Origin: Basidiobolus meristosporus CBS 931.73
Lineage: Eukaryota; Basidiobolomycota; Basidiobolomycetes; Basidiobolales; Basidiobolaceae
DNA: 64,000 nt
Direction of reading: 5' to 3'
Assembly: GCA_002104905.1 (NCBI GenBank)
Contig: MCFE01000406.1
Span: 16,489 to 80,488 of the forward strand
Positions 1 to 11,639 of this stretch are shown in pieces. The translations under genes were made by a program, and so were the position numbers. The number at the start of each line of letters is the position of its first letter. Position 1 is the stretch's first letter. The notes beneath the pieces were generated by a model. It had not been told where the DNA came from and searched no databases. It was given only the letters and a program-made list of their open reading frames with translations.

Positions 1-186
1 TCCTAATAATTCTTCCAGATCATGCAATCACTATCATACTGATATCAGCGGCTATTTAAATGGCTCCGCCCATCAAGCCCACGTCAGATATTCGTGACTG
101 CTTATTACATTAGCCCAAGTGATTATAGAATCGTATATATTCAATTTCTTCCCAATCATCCACGATCATCTTTACAACTGATTAGA

Positions 187-911
187 ATGCCACACTTGGA
201 CGATCACCCATTCCTTGCTGATCAAGAGAGAACTATTCGTATGGGCCTGTTGCAAGGAACAGAGACTGTTACCAAGACTGCTAAAGGAATATGGCATGAT
301 TTCAAAGTATAAATATCCATTCTGCTTATTAGTCGTCAAGGATTCTAAACCGAAGTATACAGGATTTTATAGATAATGGAAATGTGTTAGGATTGGCCGT
401 TGGGCTGGTTACTGGTGGCGCCTTCACCAGTCTGATTAACTCCTTGGTCAGTGACATAATTACACCACCCTTTGGGCTCCTGCTAGGTAAGTGCTCCATG
501 TACAGTTTTTTGTGTGCTCCTGAGAGTAACCTCCATTCCTAGGCAAGGCAAACTTTGAGAATCTTTTCGTTATTCTGAAGCATGGAAATTCCATAAATCA
601 AAGCTACGAAACCATTGACCAGGCGCAAAAAGATGGTGCAGTAACTTGGAATTATGGCCGTTTTATCCAAGTTATAAGCAATTTTATTATACTAAGCTTT
701 TCACTCTTCTGGGCTGTGAGATGTATGCTCGCCTTTATTTCGGATGTTGAATCCTCAAACTAACCCGCTTATAGTTTTCCAGATTTTTCAGAAAGATGAA
801 ATCATCAAATCTCAAGTGAACTGCAAATATTGCCGCAGCTCGATCAATAAGAAATCAATACGATGTAAGTTTTGCACATCATGGCTTGATGAACGTGAGC
901 AACCTCGGTAG
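187..911 (+). CDS. MscL-type large-conductance mechanosensitive channel
   Basis: Exons 187-306, 363-486, 543-722 and 775-911 give 186 aa. Exon 2 carries the MscL first-helix signature (FIDNGNVLGLAVGLVTGGAF, then an NSLVSDIITPP turn), and exon 3 carries the second helix (FIQVISNFIILSFSLFW). The C-terminus has two CxxC pairs (CKYC at about residues 159-162, CKFC at about 173-176), a zinc-ribbon-like tail seen in many MscL-related proteins. In the family the protein forms a homopentameric, tension-gated pore in a membrane; which membrane is used here cannot be seen. The ATG at 187 is the first in-frame ATG before the conserved exons. All three introns are GT-AG and the last has a CTAAC branch site. 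The family assignment is firm. The first exon is less certain because it is not conserved. Confidence 0.85.
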
Positions 912-2554
912 GGTTGTCTCCAGCTGCCTTGCTTGGCTATCCCCTGCTCATTCTAAAGTGTGGAATCCTACTGATATGTTACCCTGTGAATTCGAATATG
1001 CATCAATGTATATAAATATATACCTTCAGCACACTGCTATATGCTATTAAACTATGTACTCCAATTAGATATCATAACTGCAATTAGTGAGGCACATCTG
1101 ACCTGTTTGCGGATATTTTCTACTCAATAGCTTGAAAGCTAAGGATACCTATCAAACAGTAGGAAGCTATAATACCGGTGAATCTACAAACGCCTAATAG
1201 ATCTAAAGCTCTGTCCAATGTCATCCACACAACTGCAGTGCAAGCTTGGCAACCCATAAGAATGGTCCAAATCACATTTTATGGAAGGTAACGTAATTAT
1301 TTGAGTATGCATTCTGCATCTGGATGCTCTGAAACGGCCACTTCTGATCCATCATGAACGCTTACTTTCTGATGAATCCAGGGATCAAGGTGGATTCACT
1401 TTATATAATATCAAATGGTATTATTAGGAGCAGTTTGGATCCTCATGTCTTAATGACTGCCGCTTGTGAATCACCTTATATGCCCTCAACCTGGAACAGG
1501 CCGTTGCAATAGCCCGAATAAAATCTCATATAATATTTCAGTTACTGACTATACATGGTGATTAAAATAGCACTTGAGGGATATGGCCTAGTTGCTAAGG
1601 AGATTTGTATGAATGCCAGAAACCCGAGTTACTGAGAAAAAACACCACCCTGCACTGCACATCCCATTGAGCCTCTGGTTTCCCTTATATAGCAGGGTTA
1701 ATATTACTACATCTTATCACACATCAAGACGAGGTGACTGCTAGATGCTAATATCAAATACCCTTGATGGATACGAATTCTAAGTACTTGTTGAGCAGTC
1801 ATCGCCTCTTCTCCCTGTGGCCTTGCCCCTGAGATAGTCCAATGGATACTGCAGTGGATGTTCTCTAGTGTTTGAGTTCGCTATCATTGAATGGTCGACA
1901 TTTACCGGTTACTTTAGCATTAAACCATAGAAATCCATACTTCGGCGGAATATTTATTGAGATAGTATATTTTTATTGTTTTTTGAACAGACCCCATATC
2001 CCCGTATCAGTCCCCAATGGCAGCCTCGCAGGGTGGTTTGTTTTTTTCGCCATCAACTGATCTCCAAATTGAGATTCCACGTTTTGATAGTCAAAGGTAA
2101 ACAAGTCCCTTCATGATCAAAGATCGAACCAATTATCCAGGCCATCTCCAGGTTATATTTTGCGATAGAGGTATACTCAGCATATGTGATTCAAGAAAAA
2201 TTGGATTTGTCTTCCAAGTGGATCTTTCAAGGAATGAAAATATTGGTATAGTTTTTTATTATGATCACCAAAGTATATGCTTACACCGTGATACAAGTCA
2301 GTGGTGGTTTGTACTACAGGGGTCGAGCCCACTTTATTTTAAATAGCTCCAACACTGTAGTTCATCATTATTTTCCGAATTGGTCCAACGTCCAGTTTAC
2401 TTCAATCGATCTTACCTGCATCCTTCCACAGATTTTGCACCGCAAACCACCACTTCAAGCGTTTCGTTCATACGGCCTCGCTTACAATTTGACTCTTGTC
2501 TAATACCCAACGACACTACATATCAGCTGAGAGCACATATTAAGGTATCTCAGT
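912..2554. other. Intergenic, no gene seen
   Basis: This is AT-rich sequence between the MscL-like gene and the cyclin. Short open frames at 1,872-2,565 overlap in several frames, match no family I know, and show no coding bias. The last few hundred bases are likely the cyclin promoter. I see no tRNA or repeat. Confidence 0.5.
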
Positions 2555-3885
2555 ATGCCATCTAATCTGCCAAAGAAAGGCCACTCTGGCGCACCAAAGA
2601 GGAGTGCAAATGCTTCGATTTCTAAAATTGCCGAGGCTAGGAAAACTTCGGGCAAGATTAGCAAGAGCATCCTCTGCGATATGACCAACAGACAGGTAAA
2701 TCCTCGCCTACGCCTAGGTGACTAAGATTGGCCCACTAACTTGGTAAGCTCTATTAGACGGCAAAAGTGTTTCCGAACCAACACGGGGACGACGGTAGCG
2801 CTGAAAATAGTGAGCACGCAACGATCACTGTTCAAACATCGCGCAACCCTCGGGCGGAAAACTATGATGACTCGAGTATTCACTCGACTGCACAGCCTTG
2901 TGATGCCTTGATGGATATGGACCCTGATGCTGGCCATGATCCGTTCAACCCAATTATACAGGACATCGAGGAAATGGATAAACATGACATAAACATGGTA
3001 GCAGAATATGCGGACGAAATTATCGAATACATGAGAGAATTGGAAGTAATGCTGATCCATACAATTTCTATGTATTCTCCACGAAATCTAAACTTCCCTT
3101 TCTAGATCCGGATGTTGCCTGACCCTTCTTACATCGAGCGCCAGCCCGAGTTAAAATGGCATATGCGTGGGATCCTTTTTGATTGGTTAGTCCAAGTTCA
3201 CGACCGTTTCAAGATGCATCAAGAGACCTTGTTTCTATGCGCGAATTATATCGACCGATTTCTTTCCGTTAAAGAGATTTCGATAGACAAGCTACAACTG
3301 GTGGGAATCACTGCACTCTTCATCGCTGCAAAGTACGAGGAGATAAGCCCACCCACCATTAGTGAGATGATATTTATGGTTGATGGGGCTTTCTCTGTTG
3401 ACGATTTGAAAAAGGCAGAACGGTATATGATGAACATATTGAACTACGAACTGGGCTATCCAGATCCGCTGAGCTTTTTACGGCGGATATCTAAGGCAGA
3501 TCACTATGACTCCTCTATTAGAACTCTAGCAAAGTACTTAACGGAAGTCACCATCATGTATGAAGCATTTATCCAATATCCCTCATCAAAGGTTGCTGCA
3601 GCCAGTTACTATCTTGCTATGGGGTTGTTGGACAAGGGAATTTGGGTAAGCATCAATGTTACACATTTCCATGCCGACGCACCTAACTTTTTTTCCACCG
3701 CCCAGACCAATTCTCATGTACATTATTCAGGCTATACAGAAATGGACTTGATATCCTGCGCACTTCAGCTTCGTAGTCGCCTCCCTCATAAACAAAACCA
3801 CGAGGCCATGTTTGTCAAATACCACTCCGAAAAATATATGAGCGCTTCAGCCTATGTCGAAAACGTATTCACAAATTATTCCTGA
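2555..3885 (+). CDS. B-type mitotic cyclin
   Basis: Exons 2555-2695, 2758-3045, 3106-3645 and 3706-3885 give 382 aa. The N-terminus (about residues 36-47, ending CDMTNRQ) resembles a degenerate destruction box. The cyclin box follows, with the hallmarks YADEIIEYMRELE, MLPDPSYIERQPELKWHMR and ILFDWLVQVHDRF, and the C-terminal cyclin fold contains HYSGYTEMDL. In the family it binds and activates Cdc2/Cdk1 for entry into mitosis and is destroyed by the APC/C. It is shorter than fission-yeast Cdc13 (about 480 aa) because the N-terminal region is compact. The third intron (3646-3705) is a multiple of three and has no stop, so reading through it would give a false in-frame insertion. The family is confidently assigned, but the precise cyclin B subtype is not. 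Confidence 0.93.
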
Positions 3886-4839
3886 GGGCGCATGAGGGAA
3901 TCCACCCTACCCCCTCTAATATTCTCCACTGTAATGATAGATTTACCTTCCCTACCCCGAACTAGGTAAATGCACAGGCCCATTGTTGATTTGTATTTAG
4001 GTATAGTAATGGCATATCTTTCTTCTGTGTATAAATTCGAGTAGTCTGTACCGTCAAGCGTTGTTATGAAACCTAATCTGTCCAGAAACGGGTATTTGTA
4101 CGAATCCTTCATGATTACAGGCATGCAACCTTGAGGTGTCACATCATATATTTCTTTGGATCTTATTCAGCGAAATTTTTTTCTTTGCGATAATGGAATA
4201 CATATAAAAGTATTTGAAATATCAATGATGTTAAAGTAGCCCTCATGGCGAACAGGCTTCGAACCGCAACGATTACTTCAATTGTATTGGTGCATTCAAT
4301 GCGCGTAAAGGCGTAGAAGGCGCCGGAACTCCACCCTTCAATCAATCACATACCTTTAGTAAAACTTTAACCTGCATTTTCCTATATCCCTCGGGCCACC
4401 TGTGTCACAACATTTATTTACTGAACACCAGGCTTAGCCATATATGGTATATAGAATGAAAGTCGATATTTGAAGAGAGCTCCGTATTTCCTAAAGCAGC
4501 CTGACTAGATAATGCAGGGATTTTCCTCAAACTGACCTGAACCTGCACAAGCAGTATAACCTGTTCTCATAATCACTAGATAATTCCAATTCCAGGCTGA
4601 CGGCCTACTGCCTCAGCTTTTATGTAGATCAACATAAAAAAGCGAAGTTGCTCTATGACCACCTAACCCATCATCCTGTCGCGATGGTGATGATCACAAT
4701 GTGGATGCCGATTATTTAGTGATTAGGCTGATTATCCGATTTAAAATTGTTCCCAAATAACTCATAATCACTTGGTGATACAGTAGTCACCGATATATGA
4801 TGAGAGAAATTCTATTTTATTAAGCCGTGTTATAACCTC
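3886..4839. other. Intergenic, no gene seen
   Basis: This is the spacer between the cyclin stop and the MSS1 start. A minus-strand open frame (3,876-4,142) is most likely the cyclin 3' UTR read backwards. The stretch from about 4,350 to 4,839 would serve as MSS1 promoter. I see no RNA gene. Confidence 0.5.
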
Positions 4840-6828
4840 ATGTTTAGACTCGTAAGAAACTTTCGTCATGCCAATGCATGTCCTAGTCAACGTACGTTCC
4901 TTGGGACCTTTCGTCCGAATGTTGATCGCACCATGAAAATTTCAGAAAAAAGTACATGGACAAGAGGAAGCCCCAATAGTTCCCGTAATATTGTGGAAAA
5001 TTTACTCTATAGAAATTATTTTACCTGGAAGTCGGGCGGGCATTTTGAAGACACTATTTATGCTTTATCTTCGGGTAGGGGCAAGGCGGGGGTAGCAGTA
5101 ATACGTGTCTCCGGTCCTGACGCATCCAAGTGCATAGAGAGGTTGACGAGACCCTTTAATTCTGTAAAAGCAGAGATGGAGACCCTGCCTCCTAGTAGAA
5201 AAGCAGTGTTCAGAAAAATCATTCATCCTTCTACCGGTGAAATTTTGGACCATGGGCTTGTACTTTGGTTTCCAGGTGAAAATTTGACCCTACATATCAC
5301 ACTGTACGAGTCCCCATAAGCTAACGATATTTTTATACAGGTCCGAATAGTTTTACAGGAGAAGACATTGTTGAGCTTCAGGTTCATGGCGGAAATGCGG
5401 TTGTTCAGGGGATCCTAGGTGCACTTGGAAAACTCCAAGATTATCGACCTGCTGAGCAAGGAGAGTTTGCTAGAAGGTGATGATTGACTACACCCATTTC
5501 ACAGTATCAAACAGTATACTCATTGCCCGAAAGAGCTTTTGAAAACGACAAATTAGATCTAACGGAAGTAGAGGGCTTAGCCGATCTTCTCAACGCTGAG
5601 ACTGAAATACAGAGAAGGTTGGCCTTAAGACAAGCCGGGGTATGGTAGCTTGAGCTTCTGACAATCTTGTTTTCTTAAAATAATGTTTTCAACTACTAGG
5701 GTGCACTGAAAGGACTGTATGATAGCTGGCGTTCTGACATAATCAAAAACCTGGCTTTGGTTGAAGCTATTATTGACTTTGGTGAGGATGAAAATATTGA
5801 GGATGGTATTTTTAAACAAGGTAACGCACCTCATGACTGCACTAGAGGAACCTGTCTATTAATATTTATTTATCAAGTGTACGATGCAATCTCTTCAATG
5901 TACCTTTCTATTACCAACCACATGAACGATAATCGCAGAGGGGAAATTCTTAGGGATGGCATTCATATAGCTATCCTTGGATTGCCAAATGCGGGCAAAA
6001 GCAGCTTTCTGAACAGAATAGCTCAGCGTGATGTTGCGATCGTTTCACACATCCCTGGAACAACAAGAGACATCGTTGAGACCACTTTGAACATTGGTGG
6101 ATATCCGGTAGTACTGGGTGACACGGCAGGGCTTCGGGACACTGATAACCTCATTGAGGCGGAAGGCGTTTTTCGAGCGAAAAAGAAAATACAGCAGGCA
6201 GATATCAAAATTTGTATCATTGACAGTGCTATGCTAGTAGGTGACGAAGCTAAAGTGAACCTAAAGAAGTCGTTGGGTCCTATCGTCACGGATGAGATTG
6301 ATTCAAACACGCTGATACTACTAAATAAGTCGGACGCAGTCGAAACAGCAGATGGTATCCGAGAGCTGAAAGAAACTATCATAAAAGAATTAGGTTCCTC
6401 GTTTATTTGGGAGGTTTCTTGCAAGACTGGAAAAGGAATTGACACGTTTTTGGGAAGCTTTGCAGAAATTCTTGAAAGCAGGTACAGTACTTGTAGAACT
6501 TGCTAATAGTTACCAGAGGCTGATTGGACTATTGTTTTGTAGTTACGGTACAATGGTTGCTGAAAGTCCCCTCATCACCCAAGCAAGGCACCGAGTGCAT
6601 TTAGGTGATTGCATTGACGCCATAGAGAGATTCCTTGGTATGTAACACTTCAAATCCAATCGTATCTTCAACCATCTAAATATCTGATTCTTCAAAGGAC
6701 AAGATGATATGGTTCTGGCTGCTGAAGATCTCCGGCATGCTGCTAATGCCATGGGAAGGATCACTGGTAGGATAGATGTTGAGGAAGTTCTTGATGTCAT
6801 TTTTAAAGAATTCTGCATCGGAAAATAA
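4840..6828 (+). CDS. MSS1: Mitochondrial tRNA modification GTPase (MSS1/GTPBP3/MnmE family)
   Basis: Seven exons (4840-5275, 5341-5476, 5534-5639, 5700-5820, 5878-6481, 6543-6637, 6698-6828) give 542 aa. The order is: a basic, Arg-rich N-terminus fitting a mitochondrial presequence; the MnmE N-terminal domain ([22 protein letters not shown], later [14 protein letters not shown] and EFARRAF); a helical region; a G domain with G1 GLPNAGKS, G3 DTAG and G4 NKSD; and the C-terminal FCIGK motif with the conserved Cys. The family, with MTO1/MnmG, installs the 5-taurinomethyl or carboxymethylaminomethyl group on U34 of mitochondrial tRNAs. All introns are GT-AG and all exon phases are consistent. It lies convergent to the MFS gene at 6,968, about 140 bp away. 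Confidence 0.96.
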
Positions 6829-6967
6829 GGCCAAATAGAACCGAACAGACTTCGAATAATAGAAACGGTCGTTTTTACTAAAAAACTTACTATATTAGAT
6901 ACGAATAAATATAGCGCATCATTTATATTAAAGCATGAAGGTTCTACTATATAATTCAATGTGTGTA

Positions 6968-8517
6968 CTATAGGATATATCGGAAGTTCGAAACAGCCGA
7001 CAATCCAGACCCTGGAGCCTTTTCTGGAGTAGCGTTCTCGGTTTTTCGATTTTGTTTACTCAAATAACATCTTAGCAGGAGTGAAACTGTGGCCGTTAAG
7101 CATAGCATGCATACATTGGTGGTATGACTTGGTATGTAATGTGGGGCCTCTTCTTTTCGGTATAACTGGCCTGCAATCACACCACCAATGTTGCCTAGTG
7201 AGATTACCAAGGCTGTTGCAGTTGCAGCTTTGGTGGATCCATGGATGTTGTTACTAAGCCAGCCGAGCGATATCGGGATGCAGGAAAATACTCCTATAGT
7301 TGCTATAGAAGCAGCTGCATAGAGAGCCTTCGTGTCGGCCAGAACAAGAAGCAAAAAATAGCCAAGTGCACCAAGTAGACTTTGGCCAAGCACGTGATAG
7401 CCACGCTCCTGACGGTAATCTGAGTGGAATGCCATTGCAATTGTAAATATGAAGCCAAGTGCGTACGGTGGCGCAGTTAGAAGCTGAGCAGTAACGTTGG
7501 TAAATCCGAGGTCACGAACGATGGTAGGAAGAAGGAATGCCAAGGAGTAGAGCGGAAGGACAATCCCGATAAAAAGTAAGGCGTACATCCAGACTACAAC
7601 ATCAGTAATTGCCGCTATAAATTGCTGTTTATCTAAATGCGAAGTCGATACAGTCCCTTGTTCTTGAGTGAGACGAAGTTCGACCAGTTCACGCTCTCTA
7701 GGGGTCAGCCACTTGGCTGTGGATGGACTGTCAGGTAATAAAAACCTGGAGGATTCGTTAGAGAATAATCGTGCATCAGGTTAGATGTGACTTCTTACCA
7801 AGTTGTAATGCCAAGAATAACGGTAGGCGCTCCCTCAATGATGAAAATCCATTGCCAACCGGAAAGCCCAGAAGAACTATCAATGTGGGTAATGCCATAT
7901 GCTAGAACGCCACCAAAAGCGCCAGCCAATGTGGCAGCTGAAAAGAATAATGCGACTCTGGAGCATTGCTCCTTACGAGTATACCAAAACGTGAGATAAA
8001 AGATGATTCCGGGAAACAAGCTTAACAAATGAAGTTAACACCAAAACACAGAGTAGAGTATACATCCTAACACCAACCCTGCCTCCGATAACCCAAGAAA
8101 GAAGCGGCACACCATCATTCCGGCGAAATTCTTCACTGCGGCCATAGACATGGTACACACTCCCCAAGTAACCATGATTCTGGCAATCCAGTGAGAAGGA
8201 GAATACTTCTTGAGCAATAGATTCGATGGGATTTCAAAAATAATGTACCCGATGAAAAAGATCGATAGGCACCAGGAGTATTGACTTGAAGTGAGACCAA
8301 TGTCAGCTTCCAGATTTGCTAAGCGAGCATTGCCTATGTTCACACGATCCAAAAACGAAAACAGATACAGCAATCCGGCGTATGGCAATATTCTTGCGTC
8401 GATTTTTCTTAGCAGGTGTGCTTCCTCTTCTGGTGTCCATGTGTTCTCTTGAATCACAATCTCTTGTGGGGATGTCCTCATTTTTGTTTCTTCCTCTCTG
8501 AGCTGGATCTCAGACAT
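6968..8517 (-). CDS. MFS transporter, Dal5/allantoate permease family
   Basis: Three exons on the minus strand (8517-8078, 8020-7799, 7745-6968) give 479 aa. It shows the anion:cation symporter family pattern: LYLFSFLDRVNIGNARL after TM1, IFEIPSNLLLKKYSPSHWI, FFLGLSEAGLFPGIIFYL with WYTRKEQ, AGAFGGVLAYGI, and WIFIIEGAPTVILG at the end of TM6, followed by the central loop and a second six-helix half. The family imports small carboxylates, ureido compounds or vitamins with protons at the plasma membrane. The substrate cannot be told from sequence. It is closely related in layout to the genes at 16,620 and 59,576 in this window. Confidence 0.92.
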
Positions 8518-9458
8518 TGTAGATTCTATATCTGCTGGCAGGAGAAAATGATAAAATTATAGCGGTTTTGACGTATTTATATCATGGTCAAACCAAGCAG
8601 CACACACTAGTATTATTGGGAAATATTTGCATGTAGCGCGCAGTATATAAAAGGGAACAATGTAGTGTGTGCTTCTGCATAATGTTGGGTTATAATCAAA
8701 CAGTTGAAAGTCAATGTAGTGCGGAATCACACTGAACATGTTTTAAGGGGGTGACGTTGCAGCTAATACTGTATTGCCTAAAGCTTGAAATCTTATGAAT
8801 CTAGCTACCATATGCCTTTATATGCCTATGTTATATACTGTTTAATTTTAGATTATCCGTTAGATATCTTTCATGTAAAGTCTTGATTGTTTACATACAA
8901 ACAAGTACGATGATTCTTTAAAGGAGATTACATTGCTGGATATTACCTAAAATTGGGAATGATCGTCTTGCAATTTGCACGTTGTACTTACACCTTCAGT
9001 TACCACCTTTGCAGGTCCGGCAGTTCTCGTCTTTCGGGTAGACAATCTCGCATTCTATTCGCATCTCTTGGCTACCTAAATCAATCAAGCTGTCAATCTT
9101 AAGTACGAGTAAATTGATACACTGCAAGCCTGGTGACAGGAACTATTCTCTGGAACGCTATTCGTTAAAACCAGTTATTACCACACTGCATTCCAGTATC
9201 CGAGTGCTCTTCCGGCCAGCCTATACAATTGCCATAGTCTATCTAAACTGTACCAGCAATAGGCTCTATTTGCCCAGTGGAGTATGCATGGTAAAATGAA
9301 GCCAAACGAGATTTTATAATACAGTTTCTTCGGGGTCGCTGGTGACTGTTCAGTATCATTTAATATATATATATATATATATACCGATTCTTGTAAATTT
9401 CATGGGTGGCAGCATATCTCTGTAATATATGCTTATATATTAAAAAGTATATAGAAAT
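8518..9458. other. Intergenic spacer with an (AT)n tract
   Basis: This gap separates the MFS gene start (minus strand) from the stop of the GNAT gene (minus strand). An uninterrupted TA dinucleotide tract lies at about 9,362-9,383. I see no gene or RNA. Confidence 0.55.
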
Positions 9459-10070
9459 TCACAGAACAAACATCGACCCGTCTTCCCAAAAGAAGCATAC
9501 TTGGAGATAAATATCTGAAGCAAAGGGTTTTTTGACTCTACCCGCTTCAACACCAGTGAGTTTTTTGCCATAGAAATGCTGGGCTCTTAAATTTTGACTA
9601 ATGGTCCACACACAGAATTTCTTGGAATCCATCAGCTCAAACATCCTTTTGACTGCAGTGCACCAAAGACTTTGTGCCACTCCAGTGCCATGGTAATCTT
9701 TCGAGATATAGAAAACCTTCACTTCACCGGTGTTCTTTGGATCAACAGCAAAATCGGAGAAATTGGAGCGAACGGGACCAACATCGATCAGACCAACGAC
9801 CCTGCCATGAGCAGTAGCAATCCAGGTGGTGTCTTGAGGATTCACCCCATTGAAGTGGCTTTCCAGTTGTTGGCATCGATTGTGGCACCACTCAACAGAA
9901 TTCAAACTATCCAACAAGGCATCAGGGACAATCCCTTTGAAGGTATCTCTCCAGGCTTGCATATGCATCTCTACAATAGAACTTGCATCTTCTGGTAAAG
10001 CCTGTCGAATGGTAACCTCTGATGGTAGCGGACGGAGGGAGATAACAGGGTCTAAGGAAAGCACACTCAT
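9459..10070 (-). CDS. GNAT family N-acetyltransferase
   Basis: A single exon gives 203 aa. The reading frame opens upstream of 10,070, but the ATG at 10,070 sits shortly before the conserved fold (EVTIRQALPEDASSIVEMH, beta1-alpha1 of GNAT) and is preferred. Motif A, which binds acetyl-CoA, is seen as VFYISKDYHGTGVAQSLW. A GNAT-like beta6-beta7 end follows (VWTISQNLRAQHFYGKKLTG). The family transfers acetyl from acetyl-CoA to an amine of a protein or small molecule, and the substrate here is unknown. It lies downstream of and on the same strand as the PHYHD1-like gene. Confidence 0.85.
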   Translation of the reverse strand: MSVLSLDPVISLRPLPSEVTIRQALPEDASSIVEMHMQAWRDTFKGIVPDALLDSLNSVEWCHNRCQQLESHFNGVNPQDTTWIATAHGRVVGLIDVGPVRSNFSDFAVDPKNTGEVKVFYISKDYHGTGVAQSLWCTAVKRMFELMDSKKFCVWTISQNLRAQHFYGKKLTGVEAGRVKKPFASDIYLQVCFFWEDGSMFVL

Positions 10071-10422
10071 TTTGATTAATACAGGTATCATGATCACAAA
10101 CAGCTTATATACTATCAAAATTCTCCCACCTTCTATGCATCCTTGTAATGAAAACTGCGGATGTTGTCGTGTGATCAAATTCGAGCGTCTTGTGGGATAG
10201 GCTGATATTGTCACAACATCTATTACTCATAGTTAGTACACAAGACAGTGAAAAACGAATCAAGCAAAAAAGACATTCGAGGTTGCTCTTTCAAGTGGTC
10301 CCTTTAATAATATTAATATAGGAATCAACAATATGCGGGAATCGTTAAATTCGCCATGTTCCACAATGATTAGAATTCGAAGTTGATAAATCCCATAGCC
10401 AAATGCCGGCTGAAGGGATTGC
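10071..10422. other. Spacer between two minus-strand genes
   Basis: AT-rich spacer of about 350 bp that must contain the 3' end of the dioxygenase gene and the promoter of the acetyltransferase gene. I see no further feature. Confidence 0.5.
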
Positions 10423-11639
10423 TTAGTACAGTGGAGTGAAGGGTACACCGGATGGCTGTAGCCAATTATCATCAGCATACTTGGCTTTCATGTCGATTAC
10501 ATGGAATGTGTAGATGTATCTCGAGTTCGCTGATAAATTTGGAGTAGACTTATGAACTACAGATCCATGTAGGAGAACTAGTGAGCCTCGACCAACGCTT
10601 TCCGTAACGAATTGATCATCTGGGAACTCCAATGATTGAACCTCTCCGATAAATTTGGTTCCACCATTTTCGGCATCGCGCACGAAGCGGCGGCGCAATG
10701 GTACGTCTGGAAAGGAAATCAGTCAGCATGGAAACTCGAATGTGCTAGAAAGACGCTTACTCTTATGAGACCCAGGAATAAATGAGAGGGTTCCATTACT
10801 GGGCGTACAATCCTCCAAGGCAAACCAAAAGCCTCTCGCGGTCGGTGGGTCAGTATAAAGGAACTCAGAGTCCTGATGTGAAGGGACTATTGCAAGAGAT
10901 ACCATTCAATATCCAGCCGTGGAACCCAACTTCAAGTATATTCACCTTTCCCCCCAATATACGGTTGCTTCAGAATCACCATTGATTGCAATACCACGGG
11001 CTTTTCAAAGTTGAGAGCCCTGGCGATGGCCTGTACACGCTTGTCCAGAGTAAAATCTCGGAATACCTGATCGTGCATATGCAACCCTATATAGCTCGAC
11101 AATTTAACGGAATGGGAAATCCTTGATCATGCTTTCCTAGTTACCATGACCAATTTTGTTGACAGCCTTCGATTTATCTCTGTTCAAGGCCCCGTTTTCG
11201 TCAAACGCTGCTTCCTCAAAAAAGAATCGTATCTTATCCCCAGAGGTAAGGAAATAATCATCTCCAACATGTTTATTCGTCTGGAAGCGCTCGAAATTAG
11301 TACCCTATTGGCCTGCCCTCAGTAAAGACTTACCTCTCCAGTAGAGAACTGAGTCATTGGATGGCCTGCCAGGTCAAATTCATTTAACAACTTGTCAGAG
11401 CGCTCTTTCAGCTCTTGGGCTTTTTCAGCGGTGAAGAAATTCGGGATGACAAGACTAAACTCGGGTTAGAATAAACCTTCACCTATAAATGATTTATCAC
11501 GTACTATCCATCTTCGTCAAACTGAGAAATAGGTTGAAGGACCAAGTCGTTAATGGTAACATCTTTAAAGTGTATAGTATAGCAACTTTACCTTGGCTTT
11601 TAATTCGGGGGTAAAGCTAAACTCGGCAGCAGCAGACAT
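10423..11639 (-). CDS. Phytanoyl-CoA dioxygenase family protein (PHYHD1-like)
   Basis: Seven exons on the minus strand (11639-11592, 11521-11505, 11454-11334, 11280-11145, 11086-10946, 10886-10761, 10706-10423) give 290 aa, the usual length for PHYHD1. Exon 2 is only 17 nt. Conserved stretches are [43 protein letters not shown], the iron-binding HxD as [34 protein letters not shown], and the distal His and Arg region [19 protein letters not shown]. Members are Fe(II)/2-oxoglutarate-dependent hydroxylases; the substrate of the PHYHD1 branch is not established. Splice phases are consistent in every exon. The closest family match is clear, and cellular location is not indicated. Confidence 0.92.

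Noticed and set aside
3876-4142. 88-codon minus-strand open frame overlapping the cyclin stop
   Set aside because: It overlaps the cyclin 3' end, has no family signature, and is better explained as the 3' UTR in reverse.
4235-4300. GGTTCGAA on the minus strand, suggestive of a tRNA T arm
   Set aside because: The bases around it do not form the 5-bp T stem, and no acceptor or anticodon stem could be drawn.
9362-9383. (AT)n tract as a regulatory element or origin
   Set aside because: A simple dinucleotide repeat with no supporting context.
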